Shown: positions 1-8,359 of the stretch, piece by piece
How positions within the stretch are numbered: the stretch's first letter is position 1
Layout of the letters: every line of letters begins with the position of its first letter
Source of the DNA: Aquibium oceanicum
GTDB taxonomy: Bacteria > Pseudomonadota > Alphaproteobacteria > Rhizobiales > Rhizobiaceae
Length of the DNA: 64,000 bases
Direction: 5' to 3'
NCBI RefSeq assembly: GCF_001889605.1
Contig: NZ_CP018171.1
Coordinates: 2,316,501 to 2,380,500, forward strand
Made by a program: the position numbers and the translations under genes
The notes under the pieces: model-generated
What the model saw: the letters and a program-made list of their open reading frames with translations, nothing else
Told to the model about the DNA's origin: nothing
Database searches by the model: none

Positions 1-108
1 TGGATCCGCGAGTTGCAGGAGGAAGCCTTCTCGCTCGCGGGCGAGTCCGACCGGCGCACGGCGATCGCACTCGCCGAGGACATCCTCCAGAAGGGCACGG
101 CGGAGTAG
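1..108 (+). CDS. C-terminal fragment of an unidentified protein (5' truncated)
   Basis: An open frame runs from the first base of the window to a TAG at 106-108 and gives the last 35 residues of a protein, ending DILQKGTAE. The fragment is rich in Glu, Ala and Leu and looks helical. It is too short to assign to a family. It converges on the small secreted protein at 121-411. Codon use resembles the neighbouring genes, so it is probably real, but the identity is unknown. Confidence 0.5.
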   Translation, partial: WIRELQEEAFSLAGESDRRTAIALAEDILQKGTAE

Positions 109-120
109 CCGAGCCGGCGA

Positions 121-411
121 TCAGCTTTTGTCTTGAGGACCGGACATCGGTTTCGCCGGCGATGCCTGCCGTTCAGGCAGGCTGATCGACGAGATCGGGC
201 AACCCTCGCCGATCTTCTGCCACGAGGTGTTGTTGAGGACTTTTCCGCAGCGCGCCAGCCACGAACCGCTGGAAAGCTTCAGGCAGACCGTCTCTCCCAG
301 CGTGTAGCGCTGGCCGTTGGCGATGCACATGCATTCGTCCGCCGAGGCTTGTCCGGGAAGCGCGAAGCCAGCCCAGGCGATCGCCAATGACAGGATCGCA
401 AGTCTCTTCAT
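121..411 (-). CDS. Small secreted cysteine-containing protein, function unknown
   Basis: This encodes 96 residues. The chosen ATG at 411 begins MKRLAILSLAIAWAGF, a classical Sec signal peptide with a likely cleavage after ...GQASA near residue 24. An upstream in-frame ATG would bury the signal behind 29 extra residues, so it is not used. The mature part is short and carries five cysteines (an ECMC pair, then three more), suggesting a disulfide-bonded periplasmic or secreted protein. It lies 46 bp downstream of xthA on the same strand. I do not recognise the family and infer no specific role. Confidence 0.6.
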   Translation of the reverse strand: MKRLAILSLAIAWAGFALPGQASADECMCIANGQRYTLGETVCLKLSSGSWLARCGKVLNNTSWQKIGEGCPISSISLPERQASPAKPMSGPQDKS

Positions 412-457
412 GGGATGACCATAGCACGTTCCGGCGTCCAAGCGCCAGAAGCCATTC

Positions 458-1246
458 TCAGGCCGCGTCCAGGGCCAGTTCCACGACAGCCGGGACATGG
501 TCGGATGGCTTTTCCCAGGCCCGCACGTGCTTTTCCACTGACGCCGCGTCGAGGTGCCGGGCGGCTTCCGGCGACAGCATCAGGTGGTCGATCCGGATAC
601 CGTTGTTCTTCTGCCAGGCGCCCGCCTGATAGTCCCAGAACGTGTAGAGCGCCTCGTCCGTGACGGCGCGGATGCTGTCCGTGAAGCCGAGCAAGGAAAG
701 TTGCCGGAAGGCGGAACGGCTCTCCGGCTGGTAGAGCGCGTCGTTCACCCAGACGTCCGGGTTTTTCGCGTCGATCGGCTGGGGGATGACGTTGTAGTCG
801 CCGGCAAGCACGATCGGTTCCTCGAGCGCGAGCCGGTCTTTCGCCCACGCCTCCAGGCGCTCCATCCAGCCGAGCTTGTAGGTGAATTTCTCGGTGCCGA
901 CCGGGTTGCCGTTCGGGAGATAGAGCGACACCACCCGCAGCACGCCGGCGGACGTCGAAAACACGCCTTCGATGAAGCGCGCATGGTCGTCGCCGTCGTT
1001 GCCCGGCAGCCGGCAGGTGACCTCGTCGAAGCGCAGCTTCGACAGGATGGCCACGCCGTTGAAGCCCTTCTGGCCGTGCGTCTCGACATGATAGCCGAGC
1101 GCCTCGATCTCCAGCCGCGGAAAATTCTCGTCGACCGACTTGATCTCCTGCAGGCACACGATGTCGGGCTGGCTGTCCTTCAGCCAGGTGAGGAGATTGT
1201 CGATGCGCGCCTTGACGCCGTTGATGTTCCAGGTCGCGATCTTCAT
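458..1246 (-). CDS. xthA: Exodeoxyribonuclease III (AP endonuclease)
   Basis: A 262-residue member of the EEP exonuclease/endonuclease/phosphatase superfamily. The ATG at 1246 gives the canonical start MKIATWNINGVKAR. Downstream are the family landmarks CLQEIKS (metal-binding Glu), YLPNG, LAGDYNVIP (catalytic Asp-Asn) and the terminal SDHVPAV motif (catalytic His). The family cleaves DNA at abasic sites and has 3'-phosphodiesterase and exonuclease activity in base-excision repair, using Mg2+ in the cytoplasm. Length fits the usual 260-270 residues. An in-frame extension to 1324 lacks conserved character and is rejected. Confidence 0.95.
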   Translation of the reverse strand: MKIATWNINGVKARIDNLLTWLKDSQPDIVCLQEIKSVDENFPRLEIEALGYHVETHGQKGFNGVAILSKLRFDEVTCRLPGNDGDDHARFIEGVFSTSAGVLRVVSLYLPNGNPVGTEKFTYKLGWMERLEAWAKDRLALEEPIVLAGDYNVIPQPIDAKNPDVWVNDALYQPESRSAFRQLSLLGFTDSIRAVTDEALYTFWDYQAGAWQKNNGIRIDHLMLSPEAARHLDAASVEKHVRAWEKPSDHVPAVVELALDAA

Positions 1247-1292
1247 GGTCTCGAGTTCCCGCAGTGCGCACTCATCGGCTTTCTGACCATAC

Positions 1293-1607
1293 TCATCCTT
1301 CCCGGCTCGGGCCAGCCAGGGCATGCGCGGGTCTGGCCGTCAGTTCGATGCCGAGCGCCTTCATCACCGCGATGGTTGTCTTGAGGGTAGGATTCCCTTT
1401 GTCGCTGAACGACCGGTAGAGCTGCTCGCGCGAAAGCCCCGTCTCGTTCGCGATCTGGGTCATGCCCTTCGCGCGCGCCACGACGCCAAGCGCGTGCGCG
1501 ATATATCCGGCATCCTCGGAAGCGAACGCCTCCGCCATGAAGGACGCTATTGCCTCGTCGGAGGTCAGTCCCTCGGCGGGGTCGAACGTCGTCAGTACCT
1601 CGGCCAC
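1293..1607 (-). CDS. HigA-like antitoxin of a type II toxin-antitoxin pair
   Basis: A 104-residue protein starting at a GTG (1605-1607) one base after the toxin stop codon and preceded by AAGGA. The C-terminal half is an XRE-type helix-turn-helix (ARAKGMTQIANETGLSRE, then GNPTLKTTIAVMKALGIEL), as in 'addiction module antidote' proteins. Order is toxin first, antitoxin second, as in HigBA rather than RelBE. Such antitoxins neutralise the toxin and usually repress their own promoter; a palindrome lies at that promoter (1914-1929). The GTG start is chosen because ATG triplets nearby are out of frame. Confidence 0.85.
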   Translation of the reverse strand: MAEVLTTFDPAEGLTSDEAIASFMAEAFASEDAGYIAHALGVVARAKGMTQIANETGLSREQLYRSFSDKGNPTLKTTIAVMKALGIELTARPAHALAGPSREG

Positions 1608-1608
1608 G

Positions 1609-1905
1609 TCATTCCTTCCATTCTTCAGCCAGACGTTTGGCGGTTCTGATGTCCTTCGCCTGTGTGCTCTTGTCGCCGCCACACAGGAGGACAATGAGGG
1701 TGCTGCCGCGCTGCTGGAGATAAACGCGGTAGCCGGGACCGTGGTGGATGCGCACCTCGCTTATGCCGCCACCCACCGGCTTGACGTCGCCTACGTGTCC
1801 GTAGGCCAGTCGGTCGAGCCGTGCGAAGATCAGACCGCGGGCACGCTCATCCTTGAGGCGCGTCCACCACTTCCTGAACGTCTCCGTCTGCTTCAGCTCG
1901 AACAT
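1609..1905 (-). CDS. HigB/RelE-superfamily toxin (addiction module killer protein)
   Basis: A 98-residue basic protein with the fold signature of the phage Gp49/HigB-type killer group: FRKWWTRLKDERARGLIFARLDRLAYG, then VRIHHGPGYRVYLQQRG and LLCGGDKSTQAKDIRTAKRLAEEW. RelE-superfamily toxins are usually ribosome-dependent mRNA interferases; the activity here is inferred from family. Its stop lies 1 bp before the antitoxin GTG, so the pair is translationally coupled. There is no Shine-Dalgarno before the ATG, and the promoter predicts a start of transcription at the ATG itself. Confidence 0.85.
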   Translation of the reverse strand: MFELKQTETFRKWWTRLKDERARGLIFARLDRLAYGHVGDVKPVGGGISEVRIHHGPGYRVYLQQRGSTLIVLLCGGDKSTQAKDIRTAKRLAEEWKE

Positions 1906-1910
1906 GGAAG

Positions 1911-1939
1911 ATAGTAGTTTTCGAACTACAAACCGTCAA
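1911..1939 (-). promoter_or_regulatory. Promoter of the toxin-antitoxin pair
   Basis: On the minus strand a -35 TTGACG (1934-1939) and a -10 TACTAT (1911-1916) are separated by exactly 17 bp. The predicted transcription start is at about 1904-1905, which is the A of the toxin ATG, so the message would be leaderless or nearly so. Confidence 0.6.
1914..1929. promoter_or_regulatory. Palindromic operator within the toxin-antitoxin promoter
   Basis: GTAGTT-TTCG-AACTAC is a perfect inverted repeat with 6-bp arms. It fills most of the -35/-10 spacer and overlaps the -10 element, the place expected for autorepression by the HTH antitoxin. Binding is inferred; only the symmetry and position are seen. 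Confidence 0.6.
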
Positions 1940-1991
1940 GCGTCCGAAAGTTACGACCCACCTCGGGAGACATGCCCAGGTTGCAACGAAA

Positions 1992-2016
1992 CGAGCCGGG
2001 GACATGCCCCGGCTCG
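1992..2016 (-). terminator. Probable intrinsic terminator downstream of glnA
   Basis: CGAGCCGGGG-ACATG-CCCCGGCTCG is a perfect 10-bp stem with a 5-nt loop, 26 bp past the glnA stop. On the minus strand it is followed by TTTCGTT, a weak T-rich tract, so termination is likely but may be incomplete. Confidence 0.65.
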
Positions 2017-2042
2017 CATCCGTTCGCTCGAACTCGGTCCGG

Positions 2043-3452
2043 TCAGACCGAATAGTACATGTCGAACTCGACCGGATGCGGGGTCATTTCGAAGCGCATG
2101 ACCTCGTGCATCTTGAGTTCGATGTAGGCGTCGATCTGGTCGTCGTCGAAGACGCCGCCGGCCTTGAGGAAGCCGCGGTCCTTGTCGAGGCTCATCAGGG
2201 CCTCGCGCAGAGAGCCGCACACGGTCGGGATCTTCTTCAGTTCCTTCGGCGGCAGGTCGTAGAGATCCTTGTCCATCGGCTGGCCGGGGTGGATCTTGTT
2301 CTTGATGCCGTCGAGGCCGGCCATCAGCATCGCCGCGAAGCCGAGGTACGGGTTCGCGCCGGGATCCGGGAAGCGGACCTCGACGCGCTTGGCCTTCGGC
2401 GAGGAGCCGAACGGGATGCGGCAGGAGGCCGAGCGGTTGCGCGCCGAGTAGGCGAGCAGAACCGGAGCCTCGAAGCCGGGCACAAGGCGCTTGTAGGAAT
2501 TGGTCAGCGGGTTGGTGAAGGCGTTGATCGCCTTGGCGTGCTTGATGATGCCGCCGATGTAGAACAGGCAGCTCTCCGACAGGCCGGCGTACTCGTTGCC
2601 CGCGAAGGTCGGCTTGCCGCCCTTCCAGATCGACTGGTGCACGTGCATGCCCGAGCCGTTGTCGCCGTAGACCGGCTTCGGCATGAAGGTGGCCGTCTTG
2701 CCGTATGCGTTCGCGACCTGGTGGATGACGTACTTGTAGATCTGCATCTTGTCGGCGTTGCGCGTGAGCGTGTCGAACTTGATGCCGAGTTCGTGCTGGG
2801 CGGCCGCGACCTCGTGGTGGTGCTTTTCGACCACCACACCCATCTCGGCCATGACGGTCAGCATCTCGGAGCGCATGTCCTGCAGCGAATCGACCGGCGG
2901 AACCGGGAAGTAGCCGCCCTTGACGCGCGGCCGGTGGCCGAGATTGCCGGTCTCGTAGTCGGTGTCGTCGTTCGACGGCAGTTCGCTCGAATCGAGCTTG
3001 AAGCCGGTGTTGTAGGGGTCGGCCTTGTACTTGACGTCGTCGAACACGAAGAACTCGGCCTCGGGACCGACATAGACGGTGTCGCCGATGCCTTCGGACT
3101 TCATGTAGGCTTCCGCCTTCTTGGCGGTTCCGCGCGGGTCGCGGTTGTAGGACTCGCCCGAGATCGGGTCGAGGATGTCGCAGACGACGGCCATGGTGGA
3201 CTGTGCGAAGAAGGGGTCCATGTGCGCCGTCTCGGTGTCGGGCATCAGCACCATGTCGGACTCGTTGATCGCCTTCCAGCCCGCGATCGAGGAGCCGTCG
3301 AACATCACGCCGTCCGCGAACATGTCCTCGTCGACAGCCGCGACGTCCATGGTCACGTGCTGCATCTTGCCCTTCGGATCGGTGAAACGCAGATCGACGA
3401 ACTTAACGTCGTTGTCCTTGATCTGCTTCATGATGTCGTTTGCTGTCGTCAT
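2043..3452 (-). CDS. glnA: Type I glutamine synthetase
   Basis: A 469-residue GSI-beta subunit, standard length. The start [20 protein letters not shown] is typical, and the body contains [11 protein letters not shown], the metal and substrate motif [17 protein letters not shown], and [20 protein letters not shown]. Tyr398 within DLYDLPP is the adenylylation site used by GlnE, so activity should be switched by adenylylation. The enzyme makes glutamine from glutamate, ammonia and ATP as a cytoplasmic dodecamer. It lies 47 bp downstream of glnB in the conserved rhizobial glnBA operon and probably shares the sigma-54 promoter at 3894-3910. Confidence 0.98.
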   Translation of the reverse strand: MTTANDIMKQIKDNDVKFVDLRFTDPKGKMQHVTMDVAAVDEDMFADGVMFDGSSIAGWKAINESDMVLMPDTETAHMDPFFAQSTMAVVCDILDPISGESYNRDPRGTAKKAEAYMKSEGIGDTVYVGPEAEFFVFDDVKYKADPYNTGFKLDSSELPSNDDTDYETGNLGHRPRVKGGYFPVPPVDSLQDMRSEMLTVMAEMGVVVEKHHHEVAAAQHELGIKFDTLTRNADKMQIYKYVIHQVANAYGKTATFMPKPVYGDNGSGMHVHQSIWKGGKPTFAGNEYAGLSESCLFYIGGIIKHAKAINAFTNPLTNSYKRLVPGFEAPVLLAYSARNRSASCRIPFGSSPKAKRVEVRFPDPGANPYLGFAAMLMAGLDGIKNKIHPGQPMDKDLYDLPPKELKKIPTVCGSLREALMSLDKDRGFLKAGGVFDDDQIDAYIELKMHEVMRFEMTPHPVEFDMYYSV

Positions 3453-3499
3453 CTTTCATCCCTTGTCTGACGGTGTTTTTTTTAAAGCGGACTTCCGTC

Positions 3500-4066
<567 letters not shown>

Positions 4067-4141
4067 TCATGAGCAGGAACGAAGTGTTTGCCCGCTGCCG
4101 CCCAAACCGTCTACGCTGCGCCTCGTTCGACGGGGTATTCG

Positions 4142-5671
4142 ATGAGCTTTGAACTCCTGTCTCCGACGGAAATGTCGGAGGCCGACCGGCTGTCCATCGC
4201 GCGCGGACCCCATGACGGGCCGGCGCTGATGCGCAACGCCGGAGCGGCGGTCGCCCGCGAGGTACTTTCTCGCTATCCCCAGGCCCGAACGGTCCACGTC
4301 CTGGCGGGACCGGGCAACAATGGCGGCGACGGTTTCGCTGCGGCGCGGCTACTGGCGCAGGCGGGCGTGGATGCGCGCGTTTATTGCGAAGGGCGTCCGG
4401 TGGCGGGGAGCGATGCGGCGGGCGCGCTCGCGGACATGCGGCTGCCGCTGCTCGGCTTCGATGCGTTCGCGCCGGAAGAGACGGACGTCGTCGTCGATGC
4501 ACTGTTCGGAGCCGGGCTGGCGCGTGCGATCGGCGGGGCTTATGCGCAAGCCGTCGAGAAGGCGAACGCTTCGGGCGCCTGTGTCGTGGCGGTCGATCTC
4601 CCCTCCGGTCTCTCCGGCGGATCCGGGCTCGTGCTCGGCACCGCGATCAGGGCCGGCGTCACCGTCACCTTCTTCCGCCTGAAGCCCGGACATCTGCTCT
4701 ATCCCGGTCGCGCGCTGTGCGGCGACACGGTGCTCGCCGACATCGGCATTCCGGCCGACGTGCTTTCCGAGATCGGGCCGCGAACATTCCGCAACACGCC
4801 CGAACTCTGGCGCGAAACCTTTCCCTGGCCGCACAGCGGTTCGCACAAATATGCGCGCGGTCATGTCGGGGTCTTCTCCGGAGGTCCCTCCGCGAGCGGC
4901 GCGGCCCGCCTTGCCGCGATTTCGGCCGCGCGGGCCGGCGCCGGCGCCGTCACGGTCCTCTCGCCCAAGCAGGCGGTTCAGGTGAACGCCATGCACCTGA
5001 CGGCGGTGATGTTGAAGTGGATCGACACACCCGAGGAAGCGGTCAACTTCGCGAAGGACAGGAAAATGTCGTCGGCCGTGATCGGACCGGGTTTCGGCGT
5101 GGGCGAGCGATGCGTGGAATTCTTGCTGGCGCTGGCCGGCCTCGGCGCGGAAAGCCCGTTCGGCCTGGTCCTCGACGCCGACGCGATTACGTCGTTCGCG
5201 GATGCTCCGGACAGGCTGTTCGAGGCGCTGGCGGCGATAGGTGCGCAGACCGGACGGGAGAGGGCGGTCCTGACCCCGCACGAAGGTGAATTCCGCCGGC
5301 TCTTCCCCGATCTTGCCGATGCTCAGGGCGTCTCCAAGCCGGAACGCGCCCGCCGCGCAGCGGAGCGCGCAAATGCGGTTGTCATCCTCAAGGGTCCCGA
5401 CACCGTGATCGCCGCTCCCGACGGCCGCGCCGCGATCAACGTCAATGCGACGCCGTTCCTGGCGACGGCGGGCTCGGGCGACGTGCTGGCGGGCATCGTG
5501 GCGGGTCTGCTGGCACAGGGAATGCCGACCTTTGAAGCGGCGGCGGCCGGTGTCTGGCTGCACGCCGAGGCGGGAGCGCGCTTCGGCCCGGGTCTGATCG
5601 CGGAGGACCTGCCCGCTCTCCTGCCCGCCGCCCTTAGTGAACTTTACAACGGCGACAGAACGTCGTTCTGA
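4142..5671 (+). CDS. nnr: Bifunctional NAD(P)H-hydrate epimerase / ADP-dependent NAD(P)H-hydrate dehydratase
   Basis: A 509-residue fusion of YjeF_N and YjeF_C domains. The N-terminal epimerase half has AGPGNNGGDGFAAARLL (about residues 54-70) and VVDALFGAGL. The C-terminal ribokinase-like dehydratase has HKYARGHVGVFSGG and the catalytic-Asp motif ATAGSGDVLAGIVAG (about 440-452). Together they repair hydrated NADH and NADPH. The start MSFELLSPTEM at 4142 matches the family's usual beginning; the upstream in-frame stretch does not look coding. It is divergent from glnB and convergent with the XRE gene, six bases apart. Confidence 0.96.
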   Translation: MSFELLSPTEMSEADRLSIARGPHDGPALMRNAGAAVAREVLSRYPQARTVHVLAGPGNNGGDGFAAARLLAQAGVDARVYCEGRPVAGSDAAGALADMRLPLLGFDAFAPEETDVVVDALFGAGLARAIGGAYAQAVEKANASGACVVAVDLPSGLSGGSGLVLGTAIRAGVTVTFFRLKPGHLLYPGRALCGDTVLADIGIPADVLSEIGPRTFRNTPELWRETFPWPHSGSHKYARGHVGVFSGGPSASGAARLAAISAARAGAGAVTVLSPKQAVQVNAMHLTAVMLKWIDTPEEAVNFAKDRKMSSAVIGPGFGVGERCVEFLLALAGLGAESPFGLVLDADAITSFADAPDRLFEALAAIGAQTGRERAVLTPHEGEFRRLFPDLADAQGVSKPERARRAAERANAVVILKGPDTVIAAPDGRAAINVNATPFLATAGSGDVLAGIVAGLLAQGMPTFEAAAAGVWLHAEAGARFGPGLIAEDLPALLPAALSELYNGDRTSF

Positions 5672-5677
5672 CCGGCC

Positions 5678-6061
5678 TCAGCGCTCTTCTTCGAGGCGCG
5701 TGACTTCGCGTTGGATCCGGTCGATGATGCGACCGGTGTCCTCGTGCATGCGCTTCAGGCGTTCCAGCTGCACGGTGATGGCGGCGAGCGGATCGGGGCC
5801 GATTTCGTCGGCCGGCGCATCGCCGACCCCGTGCAGCAGCCACACCAGATTGACGTTGAGGATGCCAGCCAGCAGCGACAGTCTCTCGACGCTGGGCTCC
5901 GAGCGATCACTCTCCCACTGCTCGATGGTCTTCTGCCTCACGCCGACGCGGCGCGCCAGTGCGGCGGTGGTCATTCCCTGCGCGTCGCGGATGCGCGAGA
6001 GGCGGCCTCCGAACGTGTCGGAATCGGGAAGTCGGTTGTGGATCGAGGTCACGACTGCCAT
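5678..6061 (-). CDS. XRE-family helix-turn-helix regulator
   Basis: A 127-residue cytoplasmic DNA-binding protein beginning MAVVTSIHNRLPDSDTFGGR. Residues about 18-75 form a Cro/CI-type HTH (LSRIRDAQGMTTAALARRVGV then KTIEQWESDRSEPSVERLSLLAGILNV). The C-terminal 45 residues, LAAITVQLERLKRMHEDTGRIIDR onward, look like an amphipathic coiled coil for dimerisation. No ligand-binding domain is visible, so target and signal are unknown. The start at 6061 leaves the HTH intact; upstream in-frame sequence is low-quality. Confidence 0.85.
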   Translation of the reverse strand: MAVVTSIHNRLPDSDTFGGRLSRIRDAQGMTTAALARRVGVRQKTIEQWESDRSEPSVERLSLLAGILNVNLVWLLHGVGDAPADEIGPDPLAAITVQLERLKRMHEDTGRIIDRIQREVTRLEEER

Positions 6062-6138
6062 GGAACGGTTTCCCTCCAGCTGCGGATCATTTTTGTCATA
6101 GATAGCTGTATTCGGCCTCCGTGTCGCCGCGACGAACG

Positions 6139-6999
6139 TCAGGTGACGTCGCCTTCGGGCACGCCGAGGCGTTCGCCATGCCAGCGCAGGTGGTCGTCCA
6201 TGAACGTCGAGATGAAGAAATAGGAGTGGTCGTATCCGGCCTGCATGCGAAGCCTGAGCGGAATGCCGGCCTTGCGGCAGGCTTCCTCCAGCAGCCACGG
6301 CTTGAGGCCGTCTTCCAGGAAACCGTCGGCCTTGCCCTGGTCGACGAGGAATTCCGAAAAGCGGTAGCCATCCTCGATCAGCGAGCACGCGTCGTGGAGG
6401 CGCCAGTCGGCCTGGTTGGGGCCGAGATAGCGCTCGAACGCCTTGGCCGACCAGTCGGCCTGGGACGGATGCACGATCGGCGCGAAGGCGGAGCAGCTCC
6501 TGAAGCGCTTCGGGTTCCTGAGCGCGATGGTGAGCGCGCCATGCCCGCCCATGGAATGGCCGAAGATCGACTGGCGGTTCATGTCCGCGGGGAAGTTCGC
6601 CGCCACGAGGCGCGGCAGTTCATCGATGATATAGGAATACATGCGGTAGTTGGCGTCGTAGGGCGCCTCGGTGGCATCGAGGTAGAAGCCGGCGCCTGAG
6701 CCGAACTGCCAGTCGCCCTTGTCGTCCGGCACTGTCTCGCCGCGCGGGCTGGTGTCGGGACAGACCACGATAAGTCCGAGTTCGGCCGCGATGCGCCGGT
6801 ACTCGCCCTTGTCCATCACGTTGGCATGGGTGCAGGTGAGGCCGGAGAGATACCACAAGACGGGGCAGGGACCCTTTACGGCTTGCGGCGGGACGAAGAC
6901 GGCGAATGTCATGTCGCAACCGCAGGCTTCGGACGCGTGGCTGTAGACGCCCTGCACGCCGCCTTGGGATTTTGCTGTCGAAACGGTCTTGATGCTCAT
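6139..6999 (-). CDS. fghA: S-formylglutathione hydrolase
   Basis: A 286-residue alpha/beta hydrolase of the esterase D family. The catalytic triad is visible: Ser149 in FGHSMGGHGAL, Asp225 in GKADGFL and His258 in GYDHSYFF. SGLTCTHANVMDKGEYRR is also diagnostic. It hydrolyses S-formylglutathione to formate and glutathione, the step after the class III alcohol dehydrogenase found here at 11632-12756. The two are about 5 kb apart with unrelated genes between. The ATG at 6999 (MSIKTVSTAKSQGG) matches family starts. Confidence 0.95.
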   Translation of the reverse strand: MSIKTVSTAKSQGGVQGVYSHASEACGCDMTFAVFVPPQAVKGPCPVLWYLSGLTCTHANVMDKGEYRRIAAELGLIVVCPDTSPRGETVPDDKGDWQFGSGAGFYLDATEAPYDANYRMYSYIIDELPRLVAANFPADMNRQSIFGHSMGGHGALTIALRNPKRFRSCSAFAPIVHPSQADWSAKAFERYLGPNQADWRLHDACSLIEDGYRFSEFLVDQGKADGFLEDGLKPWLLEEACRKAGIPLRLRMQAGYDHSYFFISTFMDDHLRWHGERLGVPEGDVT

Positions 7000-7149
7000 G
7001 GGTGCGCTGCCCGGCGAAAGCCGGAGATCTCTTCGTGAATGTATCTGGATCGCCCAAGGGGCGGAGGAAAGTGGATTTTCCTTAGCATGGAGGGTCCGGA
7101 TCGCCAAACCGCCGGCGGGCTCCGACGCGCCCCGGCAAGCGTTCCGGGC

Positions 7150-7740
7150 TTACATCACCGCCGCCGCCGGCCGTTCGTCCTCCGGCGGGAGCACCGGCAT
7201 CTCGCGCGACCGCCGTTCGATCTCCGCGTCGATCTCTTCGATGGAGGGGTTGCTTTCCTCGACCCATTTTTCGAGCCGGGCGAATTCGTCGTCGGCCATG
7301 GCCCGGTAGACCGTCACCTCCTGGCCCCTAGAAAGCACCTCCAGGCCGTTGATCGCCAGCGGGCTCGAGAGCGTCTTCCAGTTCGGCCCGAAAGTCTTGA
7401 CCATGGTGTACATGGTCTTGGCCTTGAGCACGCCGACGCCGCCGGCCACGCATGCCTCGTAGAACATGTGGTGGGTCGCTTCGGCCGATCGCGTCCGCAC
7501 GTCGCAGAAGTAGTCGTGGACGACCGACGCCCGCCGGTACTCGCCGACAAAGGGTGGACCGAAAGTCGTCCAGAATATTCGCGGGATCGACGCGCCGTTG
7601 ATGACGGCGTCCTTCTTCACGGTCCATTTCAGTCCGGCCGCGTCGACGAAGGTGAAGGCCTTCGTCAGCTTCATGTCGCGATCCTCGCCCGGCTGCTCCA
7701 GCCAGATGACGGAGACGGTCCCGATGAACTGCGCTGCCAT
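7150..7740 (-). CDS. DUF1353 family protein
   Basis: A 196-residue protein with the DUF1353 core: KLTKAFTFVDAAGLKWTVKK, then DAVINGASIPRIFWTTFGPP and YRRASVVHDYFCDVRTRS. The conserved GASIPR and VHDYFC segments define the family, found in phages and bacteria with no established function. The last 45 residues are charged, with a Glu/Arg-rich helix. The ATG at 7740 is preceded by GGAAGGATCGC, a good ribosome-binding site. It sits 141 bp downstream of the YaiI-type gene and may belong to the same transcript. Confidence 0.8.
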   Translation of the reverse strand: MAAQFIGTVSVIWLEQPGEDRDMKLTKAFTFVDAAGLKWTVKKDAVINGASIPRIFWTTFGPPFVGEYRRASVVHDYFCDVRTRSAEATHHMFYEACVAGGVGVLKAKTMYTMVKTFGPNWKTLSSPLAINGLEVLSRGQEVTVYRAMADDEFARLEKWVEESNPSIEEIDAEIERRSREMPVLPPEDERPAAAVM

Positions 7741-7881
7741 GCGATCCTTCCGTGAAGCTACGAGCCATGGCGGGGATGATATGATGGAGCGGAAGCGGAT
7801 GGCGTGATCCGCTTCACATTCGCAGATGCGGGCGGCCTTGTTCAGGTCGTGAGCCATTCGCCATTCGGCAGAGGCGGACAA

Positions 7882-8358
7882 TCAAGACTGCCCACCGGCA
7901 TTCAGCGCCCGGCGCACCGTCCGGTCCAGGGCGCTGAGGAATTCGGATCGGTCGCGGGCGGCGAAGCTGCGGTTGAAGCCGCGGTCTTCGCCCGTTTCCC
8001 TCAGATGCTGCTTCAGATCGCGCATGGCCACCGCCATGCCGATGGATTCGGGCGTGAACGGCCGTCCGGTCGGGCCGATGACGTGGACGCCGGCCGGGAC
8101 GAGGCGTGCTGCCAGCGGCACGTCGGCCGTCACCGCGATGTCGTTGGGCAAAGCGTTCTCGACGATCCAGTCGTCGGCCGCGTCCGCTCCCTTCGACACG
8201 ACGACGTTGCGGATCATCGGATCGCGCGAGGGGCGCAGGCCGCCGTTGGAGACGAAGATGACGACGAGCCCGTGGCGTTCCGCGACCGTTATGGCCTCGT
8301 CCTTCACCGGGCAGGCGTCCGCATCGACGAGGATCTGCGGCAGGCGCGTGTCCGCCAC
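7882..8358 (-). CDS. YaiI/YqxD family protein (DUF188, PIN-like fold)
   Basis: About 158 residues, with ILVDADACPVKDEAITVAER at the N terminus, then GADAADDWIVENALPNDIAVTADVPLAARLV and GRPFTPESIG, the signature of the UPF0178 family. The acidic residues recall PIN nucleases, but no function is established. The start is uncertain: GTG at 8358 is used here, while an in-frame TTG at 8367 would overlap the upstream metE-like gene by 8 bp. Either way it is tightly linked to that gene. Confidence 0.88.
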   Translation of the reverse strand: MADTRLPQILVDADACPVKDEAITVAERHGLVVIFVSNGGLRPSRDPMIRNVVVSKGADAADDWIVENALPNDIAVTADVPLAARLVPAGVHVIGPTGRPFTPESIGMAVAMRDLKQHLRETGEDRGFNRSFAARDRSEFLSALDRTVRRALNAGGQS

Positions 8359-8359
8359 C

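Noticed and set aside
2004-3470. Long open frame on the plus strand opposite glnA
   Set aside because: It is the antisense shadow of a certain gene in GC-rich DNA; its translation is Val/Asp/His/Arg-rich with no domain. A similar 745-codon frame opposite nrdJ (36328-38565) is rejected for the same reason.
5678-6061. Antitoxin of a second toxin-antitoxin pair
   Set aside because: The protein has an XRE HTH, but no toxin-like partner adjoins it; nnr and fghA are the neighbours.
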